Assembly: GCA_949825065.1 (NCBI GenBank)
Contig: OX463849.1
Span: 620,001 to 684,000, forward strand
DNA: 64,000 nucleotides
Reading direction: 5' to 3'
From: Odontocerum albicorne
Lineage: Eukaryota; Arthropoda; Insecta; Trichoptera; Odontoceridae
The notes under the pieces are model-generated. The model was given only the letters and a program-made list of their open reading frames with translations. It made no database searches and was not told the DNA's origin. A program made the position numbers and the translations under genes. Of the stretch, positions 21,785 to 32,270 are shown one piece after another (the stretch's first letter is position 1; the number at the start of each line of letters is the position of its first letter).

Positions 21785-22190
21785 AAAATAATTTTATTTT
21801 ACACTTTCTCTGTATTATTAAGTACAATCTAGCGGGATGGGTAATCCCAAGATAAGAGAGGGGATAAGACTTATCCCGAGGCTCTCTTCAGGTCGATTGA
21901 TCCCGGTTTGTTATGTTTATTAAAACACACACTTCGTATGTGGCTGGTCCAAAGGAAGGTGATACCGTCGGACCTCAGCGATGTTCTTATAACAATTCAA
22001 GATTATTGTGCCTGAAGTGAGCGTCGGTATACGAGTTAGAAACATGTGCAGCGGGGATTAATGTAATTAGCGGAATAACAAAGTCATTTATCGATAAATA
22101 TTTTAATATGGAGTTCCACAAAGTTAAAGCCGAAATCTTTGATAAAACCAGAAATTTGTTTAACAGGCCTTAAGTGAAAACCAGATTGGA
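21785..22190. mobile_element. Palindromic MITE family M, copy 2
   Basis: The right arm is clear (GAAACATGTGCAGCGGGGAT, TAGCGGAATAACAAAGTC, GGAGTTCCACAAAGTTAAAG). The left half has TCCCGAGGCTCTCTTCAGG but its outer arm is lost. It is longer in the middle than copy 1. Confidence 0.6.
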
Positions 22191-22439
22191 CCCCTTAAAA
22201 AAATTCCATACCAAAACAAATGGAACCCATAATCCCTGAGATGGAAGACGGGTGTCTTACCAACTTGGTAATGGATGTCGAGATGATAAGATTGAGAAGG
22301 ATATTGAGTGATGATGCAGCAAGGTCAACCGTTAACTTATTACTATGTTTTTTTATTTATTTTTTAAAATTGAAAGTGCAGTGGTGTGCTAGTGTCCATT
22401 TTGATGTGTGGTAATGATGAGTGGATATTAAAAAGTACA

Positions 22440-22548
22440 AAATGTGTGTCTTGCTAAGAATATTTGCTATTATAATGTATGATAGAGTAAGGAATGGTAG
22501 GATAAGTAATAGCTGGTTGTCTGAGATGCATAAGTATGAAAGGAATTT
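22440..22548 (+). mobile_element. LINE family A fragment leading into a minisatellite
   Basis: Reads as degenerate RRI-MYDRVRNGRI and then SEMHKYERNF before the first array unit. This corresponds to the RIRNEVI and KMEKNTL segments of the other copies. Confidence 0.6.
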
Positions 22549-22975
22549 TGAGATGGTTTAACCATATTGAGAGTGAGTTGAGATAGTATAACCATATTGA
22601 GAGTGAGTTGAGATAGTTTAACCATATTGAGAGTGAGTTGAGATAGTATAACCATATTGAGAGTGAGTTGAGATGGTTTAACCATATTGAGAGTGAGTTG
22701 AGATAGTATAACCATATTGAGAGTGAGTTGAGATGGTTTAACCATATTGAGAGTGAGTTGAGATGGTTTAACCATATTGAGAGTGAGTTGAGATGGTTTA
22801 ACCATATTGAGAGTGAGTTGAGATAGTATAACCATATTGAGAGTGAGTTGAGATGGTTTAACCATATTCAGAGTGAGTTGAGATGGTTTAACCATATTGA
22901 GAGTGAGTTGAGATGGTTTAACCATATTGAGAGAGTTGAGATAGTTTAACCATACTAAGAGTGAGTTGAGAAAGA
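22549..22975. repeat. Minisatellite, 30-bp unit, about 14 copies
   Basis: Unit GAGATGGTTTAACCATATTG plus AGAGTGAGTT. Two variants (GGTTTA and AGTATA) are interspersed. The unit equals the LINE family A segment for LRWF-HVE (parent: GAAATGGTTTAAGCAAGTGG at 24929), so the array grew from the LINE it sits in. Its 30-bp period is a multiple of three, which makes a 170-residue minus-strand open frame. That frame is not a gene. Confidence 0.9.
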
Positions 22976-23439
22976 AATACAAAACTGATATATGGATGTA
23001 TAAATATGAAAAGAGGACTTAAAGCTACTAACCACATATTTTTTAGTTTGTTTGAAATACAGAAAAGCATGTATTGATTCTGTATGTGCAATATTATAAA
23101 GCCAGTTTGATAAGTATTTCACGACTAAATTCTGTTTCATACAAAGCTGCATGCTGTTTCCTTAATTATCTCATCACAGAAAAAATGTGGGTTGCTTCAT
23201 TTTGCGTGTAAACATCCATATTTGAATTGATCTGTAGAAGATATGGATTAACCAGTTTATACTCATAAAAACCCAAAATATGTCAAGTATAATCTCTGGT
23301 ACGATGAGGAGTGAACATGATGGATGTCTTTCGAGATTTTTTGGAGACGGATGCTTCGTATCCCATGGACCGCAAGGTATATTAACATCTTATCATCATC
23401 CAAGAATAAGAGAATACCGAAAGACTTTCGACAATTCGT

Positions 23440-23725
23440 AGGAAAATAACCCACACATACTTTGGGAATGCTGCCAGAAAGAATAACGAGGTCTGGACAA
23501 TCTGGTGATCATGGGAACAGTGGAGGGAAAATAAGTAAGAGGAAGGTGTTCTATAAGTTGAACGGACCAAATAAAGGAGTTAACAGGATCCTCTTTGAAC
23601 TCTGCATTCAACATGGCCCAGGACTAGGAAGGATGGAGACAGGTGTTGCACCAATTTCCAGATATTCCGGAGTACGATGACCCTCAGCATAGAACACACG
23701 ATGAAGAAGAAGAAATGTTGAATGG
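23440..23725 (+). mobile_element. RTE-like LINE C-terminal fragment
   Basis: Reads LDNLVIMGTVEGK, WTDQIKELTGSSLNSA, NMAQD-EGWRQV and then PQHRTHDEEE, the standard tail of animal RTE-type polyproteins. A related copy lies on the minus strand at 52490-52760. Confidence 0.7.
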
Positions 23726-23914
23726 AGAGTGTGGAAGAGGAGGAGTGAGAATAGAATCGAAGTAGATAGTTGCGGATGTTTCAAAAGAGTTAAAGGTTAA
23801 GAAACAGAAGAATATGTATGTGAATGTATAGTCTCTACCTATCCCAAAATAGATATTGTGTGATAGTATGTTTGTTTATTAATGGTAAATAAGGTTTCTT
23901 CTCATAGGTTTATA

Positions 23915-24230
23915 TTTAGCAAGAAATAGCTTTGTTATTCCACTAATTACATTAATCCTCGCTACGTGTGTTTTTACCTCCTATCCCGAGACTTTTCAGG
24001 CGGAATTGTTCCCAGTTTGTTTTTTCCCAGTAAATTTTAATGTTATTAAAGTGATCTCAACAAACCGGGATCATTCTGCCTAAAGAAAGCCTCAGAATAG
24101 GAGGTAGGAACACATGTAGTGGGGATCAATGTAATTAGTGGAATAACCAATGAACTTATTGTTAAATATTCAAATATGGAGTTCCACAAAATTAAAACCT
24201 TTGATAAGTCATTTTATTGTTCGATTAGTT
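23915..24230. mobile_element. Palindromic MITE family M, copy 3 (most complete)
   Basis: Left arm CTTTGTTATTCCACTAATTA and TTACCTCCTATCCCGAG. Right arm GCCTCAGAATAGGAGGTAGG and TAGTGGAATAACC, ending GGAGTTCCACAAAATTAAAAC. The centre (24000-24060) carries a second inverted pair: CCCAGTTTGTT and AACAAACCGGG. Confidence 0.75.
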
Positions 24231-24489
24231 GGTATTGTGATTTGTGAAAGGTTATGTTTGTTATTAGAAACACGTATATTATTTGAAATTTATTTATTCA
24301 TTAAATGTCTTAAAAAGTGATTAGTCTTTTGTTGTTTAAGGCCATCGGTTCAGTGTGTATTCATTCTTCCATTCTCCTGCGGCATCCTTCCTGTCCGGTT
24401 TCTTCACTTTTCACAGTCGATTAATTTTTGTGCTTCGCTCTGTAAAGTATAGATTCATTAATAATTTGTCTTTTTGATATTTTCTCAAC

Positions 24490-24585
24490 ATTTATTTGAA
24501 ATCTAGAAACGTGTACACTTAGGAGAATAATGTGTGACAGAATACGGAATGAAGTGATTATGGATGAATTTGAACTTAAGTTTTT
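24490..24585 (+). mobile_element. LINE family A fragment (first)
   Basis: Corresponds to the MCDRIRNEVIMDEFELK segment. It runs directly into the 42-bp array at 24586. Confidence 0.65.
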
Positions 24586-24711
24586 GATGTGTTAAGTAAG
24601 ATGAACACAGTTTGATGAACACATTTTGATGTGTTAAGTAAGATGAACACAGTTTGATGAACACATTTTGATGTGTTAAGTAAGATGAACACAGTTTGAT
24701 GAACACATTTT
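24586..24711. repeat. Minisatellite, 42-bp unit, 3 copies
   Basis: Unit starts GATGTGTTAAGTAAGATGAA and ends GATGAACACATTTT. It derives from the LINE family A text GATGTGTTGAGTAAGATGGA followed by AGAACACGTTGAT (60123-60155). Confidence 0.9.
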
Positions 24712-25075
24712 GACAGTATCAAAATCTGTTGAGATGATAATCCACAACAGAATTTTAGTGCCAACTTGGATAAATGGAAGTGAAACGCGAATGTGGAAAA
24801 ATACTGAAAAGAACCTAATAAATGGTGAAGAAATGTGTGCATTTAGAAGAATATATGGGGATAAAAATGTATGACAGAGTAAGGAATGTATGTGAACTTA
24901 AGGCTGATGTATTAAGATGAAGAGCACATTGAAATGGTTTAAGCAAGTGGAACGAATGAATGAAGAAAGACTAAAATACAATTCAAATGTAAGGGGCAGG
25001 CGTGGTAAAGGAAGACCAAGGAAAGTATGATTGTATTGAGTGTACAAGATTTTGAAAGAAGGAAGGAAGGAAAAT
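24712..25075 (+). mobile_element. LINE family A fragment (second)
   Basis: Restarts upstream in the element (GACAGTATCAAAATCTGTTG), so two LINE pieces lie head to tail across the minisatellite. It preserves the TTAA site uninterrupted at 24918-24921 (GATGTATTAAGATGAAGAGC). This serves as the empty-site reference for the piggyBac at 1340. Confidence 0.75.
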
Positions 25076-25679
25076 CTAGCTAGCAAATATCACACACCAT
25101 ACACACATCACACACCTCACACACCACACACTTGCTCTGGAAGTCATTTTTGTTGCTGCAATTTTTGAGAACTTTTTATAGCCCAAATACATAAGTTGTG
25201 TTTGGTAACATTGCTGTTAAGGCTGAAATAGACTTTGTCTAACATAAGTAAGCAATTAATAATATTTGGATCTTAGTCGGTACATTTTAACAGTTTTCCG
25301 CAAAATTCTAGAAGAATTGGCAGGTCCCCTGGATTTAAACTAAGGCTAGTTGGATTTTGTAAGAGAATAAATTCAAATCACAATTATTCTTAAAACAAAT
25401 ATATGAAAAGATAATTTAAAATAAAGTATTTTTGTATCAAGATTCATGTCCCAACTTGTATTTGTAATGTGGAGCAAAACTATGTAAATTCCGCTGGACT
25501 TCATCATTCACACATAGAAGTATTTAATAAGCCCAGAAGCAGTCTTACTCGCATGTGTCATTGTATTCAACTCAGCAGCCCAGCACCGACTTATACAAAT
25601 TATGGTGCTCTGCAGGGCAGCAAAAACATTAATAGACCATTATGGTATTTAACCTGTTGACTAAGACAATCTCTATTGT

Positions 25680-25890
25680 CTAGTTGGTTCGACAGATGTT
25701 TACCAGCCTGGGGATTGCATGTTTACCAACCTGGGGATTGCATGTCCAATTTCCGTTTATACCCAGATTTTTTAAAATGACTTCTAATCCAGTTTTCACT
25801 TTAGGTTTGTTTAACATCTTTCTGATTAACCGGAAGAAATTACCAGATCGTAATATACCTGCTAGGTTGTACTGTACTGTATATAACTAA
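25680..25890 (+). mobile_element. tRNA-derived SINE copy
   Basis: Head partly degraded, with a duplicated CCTGGGGATTGCATGT block. The body has CCCAGATTTTTTAAAATGA and the tail CCGGAAGAAATTACCAGA-CGTAATA. The pogo element at 25895 lies at its 3' edge. Confidence 0.6.
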
Positions 25891-25894
25891 AGTA

Positions 25895-27043
25895 CAGTGG
25901 AACCTCTCATAACGAGCACCTCTCATAACGAGTAATTCGCATAACGAGCTAAACAGATTGTGAAAAAAATGCTCCCTTAACGAGCGACATTTCGCATGAG
26001 TGACGCAGAAAGGGGAAGTCCCATCTTCACGTCACTCACTTGTGAGCCGGGACTTCCGCGCCAGTGCGTCAGTCTCTGGTTAGCACTCGTTCCGCTAGCA
26101 CGTTAGTGTCACATGTGATCACACATTTTTCCAAACTTGTGTTCAGACATTATTTGTATTTTTTTGTGCAAAGTTTAATAACCCTTGCAATAATGTCTCT
26201 GAAGAAAAAGCCACAAGAAGACAGCCATAAGAGAATAAAAGTAACTGTAGAAATGAAACGTAAAATCATTGAAAAGTGAGAATGAGGTGTGAGCGTGGCT
26301 GATCTAGCGCGCACATACAATCGGTCTACATCAACGATTTGCTCTATCCTCAAGAACAAGGACAAAATTAAGACGACAGATGCTTCAAAGGGAGTGTCAT
26401 GAATGTCTACGAAACGGTTACCTATTCTTGATGATGTTGAAAAGTTGCTTCTCATATGGATAAACGAAAAGTAATTGCAAGGTGATACTATTAACGAAAA
26501 CATCATTTGTGAGAAGGCGAAAGTTATTTTAGCCGACCTCGTTAAGAAGACGCCAGAATCATCGTCCGCTGAAAAACAAGTACAATTTAAAGGAAGTCAT
26601 GGATGGTTCGAGAAATTTAAGAGAAGAACCGGCATCCACAGTGTTGTGAGGCACGGTGAAGCAGCAAGCTCTGACACAAAGGCAGCAGAGAACTTCATCA
26701 ACGACTATAAGAAGCTCGTAGATTCTGAGGGTTACCGGATTTTACTTCTAGTAAAAAATAATTAATTGTTTGCCATAAATAAAAAACTAGTTATTTCGAT
26801 TTTTTTATTGTTTTTTGCAAATCGAAATCGCATTCCGGGTTGTTACGCTCCTTAACAATTTATAAGTATGTAATTTTATTTGAATAAACGTTAAAAATAA
26901 AAAAATGAGTATTTTTTTCGGCATGGAACGCATTATCGTATTTTACATTGATTTATATGGGAAAAATTGTTTCGCTTAACGAGTGTTTCACATAATGAGT
27001 AAGATTCTGGAACTAATTATTCTCGTTATGAGAGGTTCCACTG
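25895..27043 (+). mobile_element. Pogo/Tigger-type element, 1149 bp, internally deleted
   Basis: TA at 25893-25894 and 27044-27045; ends CAGTGGAACCTCTCATAACG and its complement. Starting at 26193 the plus strand reads MSLKKKPQEDSHKRIKVTVE and MKRKIIEK, then (after a stop) VADLARTYNRSTSTICSILK, a CENP-B-type helix-turn-helix. The second CENP-B domain follows (26475-26700, WFEKFKRRTGIHSVVRHGEA). The sequence stops soon after, at 26762, so the DDE catalytic domain is absent. Confidence 0.9.
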
Positions 27044-27045
27044 TA

Positions 27046-27610
27046 TAAAACAATCTTTGCAAATTGATGAAAAACTATTGCTATTGTTTATTTAAATTAT
27101 ATTTGTCAGATGCATTTGTCTTCCGAAGCTGCATATGGTATAGTATTTTCTAAGTGTTTTTCCCCTCCTAATCAGCATATGCCGTGTCCCCGTATGGCGG
27201 TCATGGCGTATCATCAAGTAGAAATTGCACAATATTCCCGGCAGGATATTATTCCCATGAATTACATGTTTTTATCACATGTCTTGTATTTTTATTGAAT
27301 CATATTTTTTACATCAGAGTTACATAATAATGAAATGACATTGTTTTAATTTGGTCAAGTTATTATCAATGTTTGTTGATTTTGTCTTTAGTATTGTTTA
27401 AGGTATTTTTAGTTTTGTTCATATTCTCATTTAGTATATAATGGTGCTCAGTTTGCTATTGTGTCATCAGTCATATTGTCCTATTATTTAGTATAGAATG
27501 GTGCTGAGTTTGTTATTGTGTCATCAGTCATATTGTCCTATTATTATTTTCCTCAATATATATAACTATAGGGTTTTTTATATGCCGAGAGTTTCAATAT
27601 ACATATACCG
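27046..27610. repeat. AT-rich stretch with a tandem duplication of about 60 bp
   Basis: Around 27430-27550 the block AATGGTGCT-AGTTT and TGTGTCATCAGTCATATTGT occurs twice. No gene recognised. A 62-residue frame at 27110-27298 has no known domain. Confidence 0.5.
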
Positions 27611-27910
27611 GAAGATGCGCATGCTATTGTGGTCACTAAGCATCATTAGATCTGACAAAATCCTCAACGAAAGAGGCGCAAAATTAGATAAATTCCGAGA
27701 AGCAGGACTACGCTGGTATGGACATGTGAGATGTAATGTCTACACTAAATACAGCCACGGATTGGGAACTGTCTAAATAGGTGCTGAAAGAGACCCAGAA
27801 GAGCCTGCATAAGAACATAGAGGAGGACATGACGAGACTTGGATTATCCTCGAGTGACTGACGGAGGAAGAAGGTCCGAGCGGCTGACCCCAAATGGATG
27901 GGATAAGACG
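27610..27910 (+). mobile_element. LINE C-terminal fragment (RTE-like)
   Basis: Reads LRWYGHVR, then degenerate NIEEDMTRLGLSS and LTEEEG, then PKWMGxDEGK-like text. These are typical of retrotransposon C-termini. Multiple stops. Confidence 0.6.
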
Positions 27911-28882
27911 AAGGAAAAGAAGACCTTTACTCCTGGGGATTTTTAATTTACAATAAATAAAATATTTGCAATACAACAAATATAAAATCAGTAAAGTACA
28001 TGAATTCATTAATCTACCAATAAAAAACCACATTAGATACATTATCTTCATGAAGAGGAGAAACAATATTTAAAAAATTGCCTTGAATAGGTTTTATTTT
28101 TATTTAAAAGAACACTTATTTAATAAATAATACCAAGAATTAAAATATCAATTACCAGTGTTCATATCATGAGCAGTTGTCTCATATGAATATCAGCAGG
28201 TCATTGAAAATGTTATATATTATATGCAATGTATGGAAAAATATAAAACACTCGTTCTTCAGTCAATTCAGCCACCAGGAGGAAGAGGATCCTCCGCTCT
28301 GACAGTGTCAAACTAAATATGGCCGCATCCGAGTCAGCTACCGCGTTGTCCTCTCGGCATATTCTTACTACCGTACTATACGACTATAAGGCGAAGTTTT
28401 TATTTAAAAAGGCGACACAAATAGGGGGGTCGCCTTATATTCGAATTTAATTTTTCATAATATTATAATGGTAAGGGAAATGTTTTTTTGTCCAAAAATC
28501 AGATAAAAAATAGAGGTCACCTTATAATCAGGGTCGCCCTATAATCGAGCCAATAAGGTACTGGATTATAAAAACCGTAGCTACTCTGTAGGTAGATCTA
28601 AATGTACTCGTAGCTACTCTGAAGGTAGACATCAATATCAAATATATCCATTGCATCAATATTTTTTTGTTTTCTTGCTTTTTGTAAACTATTAATTTTT
28701 CATTATTATAAAAAAGCCAATTTGTTAGATTTTCTTTATGTTAAATCTTGGGTTCGGTTCCTAATTGAGTAGAGCCTTAATTTTAATAAAGCGCTATTGA
28801 GATGAATCGACACACTATCTAATCAAATTTAAATTAAATTTTAGTAAAAATAATAAATAGTAAGCATGTGCGTGCGACTGAC
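27911..28882 (-). other. Region downstream of the Akh exon; intron or intergenic
   Basis: The remaining Akh exon(s) should lie here or further left on the minus strand, but I could not identify a convincing short C-terminal exon. 28370-28560 has two blocks with GTCGCCTTATAATC-like words in inverse orientation that may be a small MITE. 28575-28630 repeats GTAGCTACTCTG. Confidence 0.4.
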
Positions 28883-29068
28883 CTGTATAAGTTTATAAAT
28901 CAGCATGAGGGAGTCCACAGAAGCCTTGCAGCCCTGGTCGGGTTGCGGTCCCGCGCCTCCTGCACCCCCTGTCAGGCCCCGCTTGCCCCATGTGGGGGTG
29001 AATGTCAGTTGTGCGGAACACATCACCAGAAGTCCGAGCAGGAATAGTACGCACACCAGCCGAGCCAT
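28883..29068 (-). CDS. Akh: Adipokinetic hormone precursor, first coding exon
   Basis: 62 codons. Residues 1-19 are a signal peptide (MARLVCVLFLLGLLVMCSA). Residues 20-27 are QLTFTPTW, followed by Gly28 as amide donor and the dibasic cleavage site Lys29-Arg30. The predicted hormone is an octapeptide with pyroglutamate at its start and an amidated Trp at its end. It is released from the corpora cardiaca to mobilise lipid and carbohydrate. The associated peptide starts GLTGGAGGAG, then has Cys47 and SVDSLMLIYKLIQ, as in insect AKH precursors. The exon ends at a consensus donor (CAG|GTCAGT at 28883/28882). The last short exon, which should supply the second Cys, was not found. Aromatic residues 4 and 8, and Thr/Pro at 5-6, fit the AKH family. 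Confidence 0.93.
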
Positions 29069-29140
29069 TGTCTGAAGCTGTCCTCGCTCTTCTCTTTTCT
29101 TACGTTATGCTTTTGTATAATGTGCTGCTTTGGGGAACCC

Positions 29141-29181
29141 ACTTGACTGATGTTTATTCTGAGAGACGAGGCCTTTTTATA
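29141..29181 (-). promoter_or_regulatory. Akh core promoter: TATA box and initiator
   Basis: On the minus strand TATAAAAAGG (29181-29172) is followed by ATCAGTCAAG, an arthropod-type TCAGT initiator. The initiator A at 29148 lies 33 bases after the first T of the TATA box, which is standard spacing. The predicted 5' UTR is 80 bases, to the ATG at 29068. Confidence 0.75.
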
Positions 29182-30344
29182 GGAGTTTGCGAGTGTGTCA
29201 GAGATGTGTGTTACTCTTGGCAACGCAATTTTGGGCTTCCAGTCAGGAAATTGGGAAGCCTTTCAACTGAAAGGGGACAGATATATATATCTTATATCTA
29301 TATAAATAAAAATGTAAATGTTCGTATGTTAAATATCTCTAATCTCCGAAAGTTCTTCACCGATTGCTTTGAAATTTTGACAAAAGGTTGCATTCGTATA
29401 CAAGCATGTTTATATATTTTTTTTATGTACGGTTGTATATGAAAAAGTATATAAAAAGACGAAATAATGGGAGCGCCCCCTGCAACGACACACGCAAATT
29501 AAACAATTCTTATTGACAGTTATGTCACATTGCATTTTCGACGTTTCGGAATTAATGTTAAATATTAAATAATTAAATATTAAATAATAAATATTAAATA
29601 ATTAAATATTTAATATTAAATAATTAAATATTTAATAATAAATATTTAGGTAATAAATATAAAATTTTCAAATACGTTTATGGAAAAATAGCGCCATCTG
29701 TTTGGACGTAAAAGTATACTAAATTTTTATCCGCCATTTTGTACTGTGGCGTAATAATATCTGCGTTCTTTCAATTCGGGTTTTTTAAACTGTTTTTCAT
29801 TATTTTTCAGTGCAATTATCAGTGAATTTGAACTGTATCGATTGATTTTCATTTGAATTCATGGTATGTATCTGTGTATGTTTTATACGTTTGAATTATT
29901 AAAAGTTTCACGTGTTTCATGCAACTAACTTTTGACAAATGCCACATTTGATTTTAACGAACTGCCACATTTTTGCGAATTTGTAACAAAATGTATTAAT
30001 TTGTCATTATTGTTAGTTTTTTGTAATGTATTTACCTAAATAACTTGCTATTTATTAGAATCGAGCCTTATATTAAAGTCGATAAAATAATTAAAATTAC
30101 TGAACGTCGTTACAAGGTTGTATTGGCGCAAATTTGTCAACTGTCATAGGACTCGTCCTAGAGTTTCCGATGTATAATAACATTATTCAGAAACATCAAA
30201 CCGAATATGTGATTAATTTGATCCCTTTCTTCCAGAGACGCCAAGAAATGTACTGAGGGAATCCACCAAGCCAAAGAGAAAAACAACTGCGTTTGAAGGG
30301 AAATATTTCGTTAATATTTTTTTTGTTTTTTCTTTGTTTTTAGT

Positions 30345-30560
30345 TCGTGTATTTTCTTTTTTTAATGTTTCGCAATTTTATATGTTTTTGTTATAACTTT
30401 CTTTCTTCTTTTTCAGTGCAATCGATCTGCTTTAGTTCATCAAAATGTCGAGGAAGCAGCAGAGCGACGTATAGTCAGACTTGAGGATGCACGGTTGATC
30501 GGCGATCGCGTTCTGCAGCTTCAGAACTACTTCGTTCTTAACAAAATGAACGCGGCAGGC
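30345..30560 (+). repeat. Helitron internal direct repeat, copy 1
   Basis: Shares TTTAATGTTTCGCAATTTTA, a pyrimidine tract ending CTTTTTCAG, and TGCAATCGATCTGCTTTAGT with 31273-31510. Translation is interrupted. Confidence 0.8.
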
Positions 30561-30689
30561 TGATAGTGGCTGAAATAGGTCAGTAGGAATATCAAAAGTA
30601 TCTTTTTTATATAGAATTTAATGTTATCTCTATGTTTATATTTCAAAATCTATCAAATCGTATGTAGAAACAGAGATTTTTAAAATTAG

Positions 30690-30960
30690 TTCCAATTATC
30701 TATTTGTCTTCCCTTAACATTTAATTAGTTACAATTATCTCTCGGTCTTACCTTAACATTTAATTAGTTACAATTATCTCTCTGTCTTCCCTTAACATTT
30801 AATTAGTTACAATTATCTCTTTGTCTTCCCTTAACATTTAATTAGTTACAATTATCTCTCTGTCTTTCCTTAACATTTAATTAATTCCAATAATCTCTCT
30901 CTTTTCTTAACATTTAATAAGTTCCAATTATCTGTGTATTTCCTTAACAATACACCTATT
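30690..30960. repeat. Tandem repeat inside the Helitron, about 46-bp unit
   Basis: About six units with CTTAACATTTAATTAGTTAC and AATTATCTCTCTGTCTTCC, drifting toward the right end. Confidence 0.8.
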
Positions 30961-31009
30961 TCACAAATATTTCCTTAACAATACTCCTATTTGACAAATA
31001 TTTGACAAA

Positions 31010-31272
31010 TGCGTGTCCAGCTGCAAAACGATCGATCAGCTGAGATATTCTCACATCAATTGCTGGAAATTGGGAACGGAAAGGTGCCGGTTGATATGAC
31101 CTCAGGACGAATTTCATTGCCTATAACTTCTGCAATTTAGTGACGTCAAAAGAAGAATTGGTTAAAAAAGTATTTCCCAATATTCAAATCAATTATAAGA
31201 ATCACGATTGGCTGAGTGAACGAGCTATTCTTGCCGCCAAGAAAAAAGACGTCTACGAACTCAATAATATTA
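31010..31272 (+). pseudogene. PIF1-type helicase fragment of the Helitron
   Basis: Reads LLEIGNGKVPVDMTSGRISL, then VTSKEELVKKVFPNIQ, then NHDWLSERAILAAKKKDVYE. These are the conserved C-terminal helicase segments seen in animal Helitron proteins. One stop interrupts it near 31138, and the Walker motifs are absent. Confidence 0.85.
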
Positions 31273-31510
31273 TTCAGTTCTTTTTTTAATGTTTCGCAAT
31301 TTTATGTTCTTGTTATAACTTTCTTTCTTCTTTTTCAGTGCAATCGATCTGCTTTAGTTCATCAAAATGCCGAGGAAGCAGCAGAGCGACGTGCAGCCAG
31401 ACTTGAGGATGCACGGTTTCGAGCACGGCGATCGCGTTCTGCAGATTCAGATCTGCTTCGTTCTCAAGATAATGAACGCGACAGACTGAGAGTGGCTGAA
31501 AGACATCAAA
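31273..31510 (+). pseudogene. Helitron Rep-helicase N-terminal fragment (direct repeat copy 2)
   Basis: After CTTTTTCAG the frame reads CNRSALVHQNAEEAAERRAA and then RLEDARFRARRSRSADSDLL. This is the Arg/Ala-rich N-terminus common in insect Helitron proteins. The preceding pyrimidine tract looks like a splice acceptor. Confidence 0.7.
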
Positions 31511-31999
31511 AATATTCTATACCTACAAGCATTGTGAAATTAAACATATTAGAAACGTGTGCTTTCTCTTTTCTTTCTTTTCCATTTAACCAGACTGAGC
31601 CACAGCAAGGCGTGGCCGGGTACAGCTAGTATATAATAAAGGTCAAAAAATACACTCAGATTCGGACAAAGATATCTGAGTATCCCTCACACCCCCAAAT
31701 TTTTATCTTCCCCCTCTTGTGGAGATGACAATGGTGGGAATTTCTTGTTGTTCTATACTTTCTAGAGATTCGGAATTTTCTGATTGGCTAATAATAATAG
31801 CTCCACCCCTTAAGGGCTATAATAAAAATATATTCCCATTCCACTTAATCAAGCCGTACGATTAAAATGTAATTAATATAAAATAATATAGGTATCGCAT
31901 CGCATTAGCGAGACCTATACACTGTGTATGGTATATGTTTATTTATCGTCGTATTACAGCAAAATTATATATTATATAATATTATATCATCGGCGGGTC

Positions 32000-32270
32000 G
32001 ATATCGATATCGAACGGTTGTATAATGAAGGCGAACGGTGTTTGTTTGAAATTACACAACTGCGTACTTCGGCGTTATTATCAGACAGGGAGATACAATG
32101 GAGACTGCTCCAAGGGAAAATAAAAGGGTTCCGATTATACGGCAAATCACCAAAGCGATGGACAGACCTGGTAAGGAAAACAAACAACAGGTCACTCCGA
32201 GAATATAGTAGAAATGCTATTGAGCTTAAAAAATAGTGGCGTAACATTATTTCTGCAGTGCGGTCAATTC
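32000..32270 (+). mobile_element. RTE-like LINE (second family) C-terminal fragment
   Basis: Reads LLQGKIKGFRLYGKSPKRW, TDLVRKTNNRSLREY and, after a stop, WRNIISAVRSIRSRDQVRG, which runs into the array. The LINE text resumes after the array (GAATAATGAAATGAGTGGC at 32813). Confidence 0.75.

Larger units (their letters stand above)
29297..31629 (+). mobile_element. Helitron, decayed, about 2.3 kb
   Basis: Begins TCTATATAAATAAAAATG directly after an A and ends in CTAG directly before a T, the Helitron A|TC...CTRR|T signature. A short stem (GCCAC...GTGGC, about 31601-31618) precedes the 3' end. It contains a fragment of the PIF1-type helicase and two copies of a segment from the N-terminal Rep-helicase region. 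No intact RepHel remains. The 5' end lies 115 bases from the Akh TATA box. Confidence 0.85.

Noticed and set aside
28260..28380. Last exon of Akh (minus strand, reading FDTVRAEDPLPPGG then stop)
   Set aside because: It follows an AG but lacks the Cys and the EAQ-like helix expected at the AKH precursor end. The GACACTGTCAGA-type words suggest repeat DNA.
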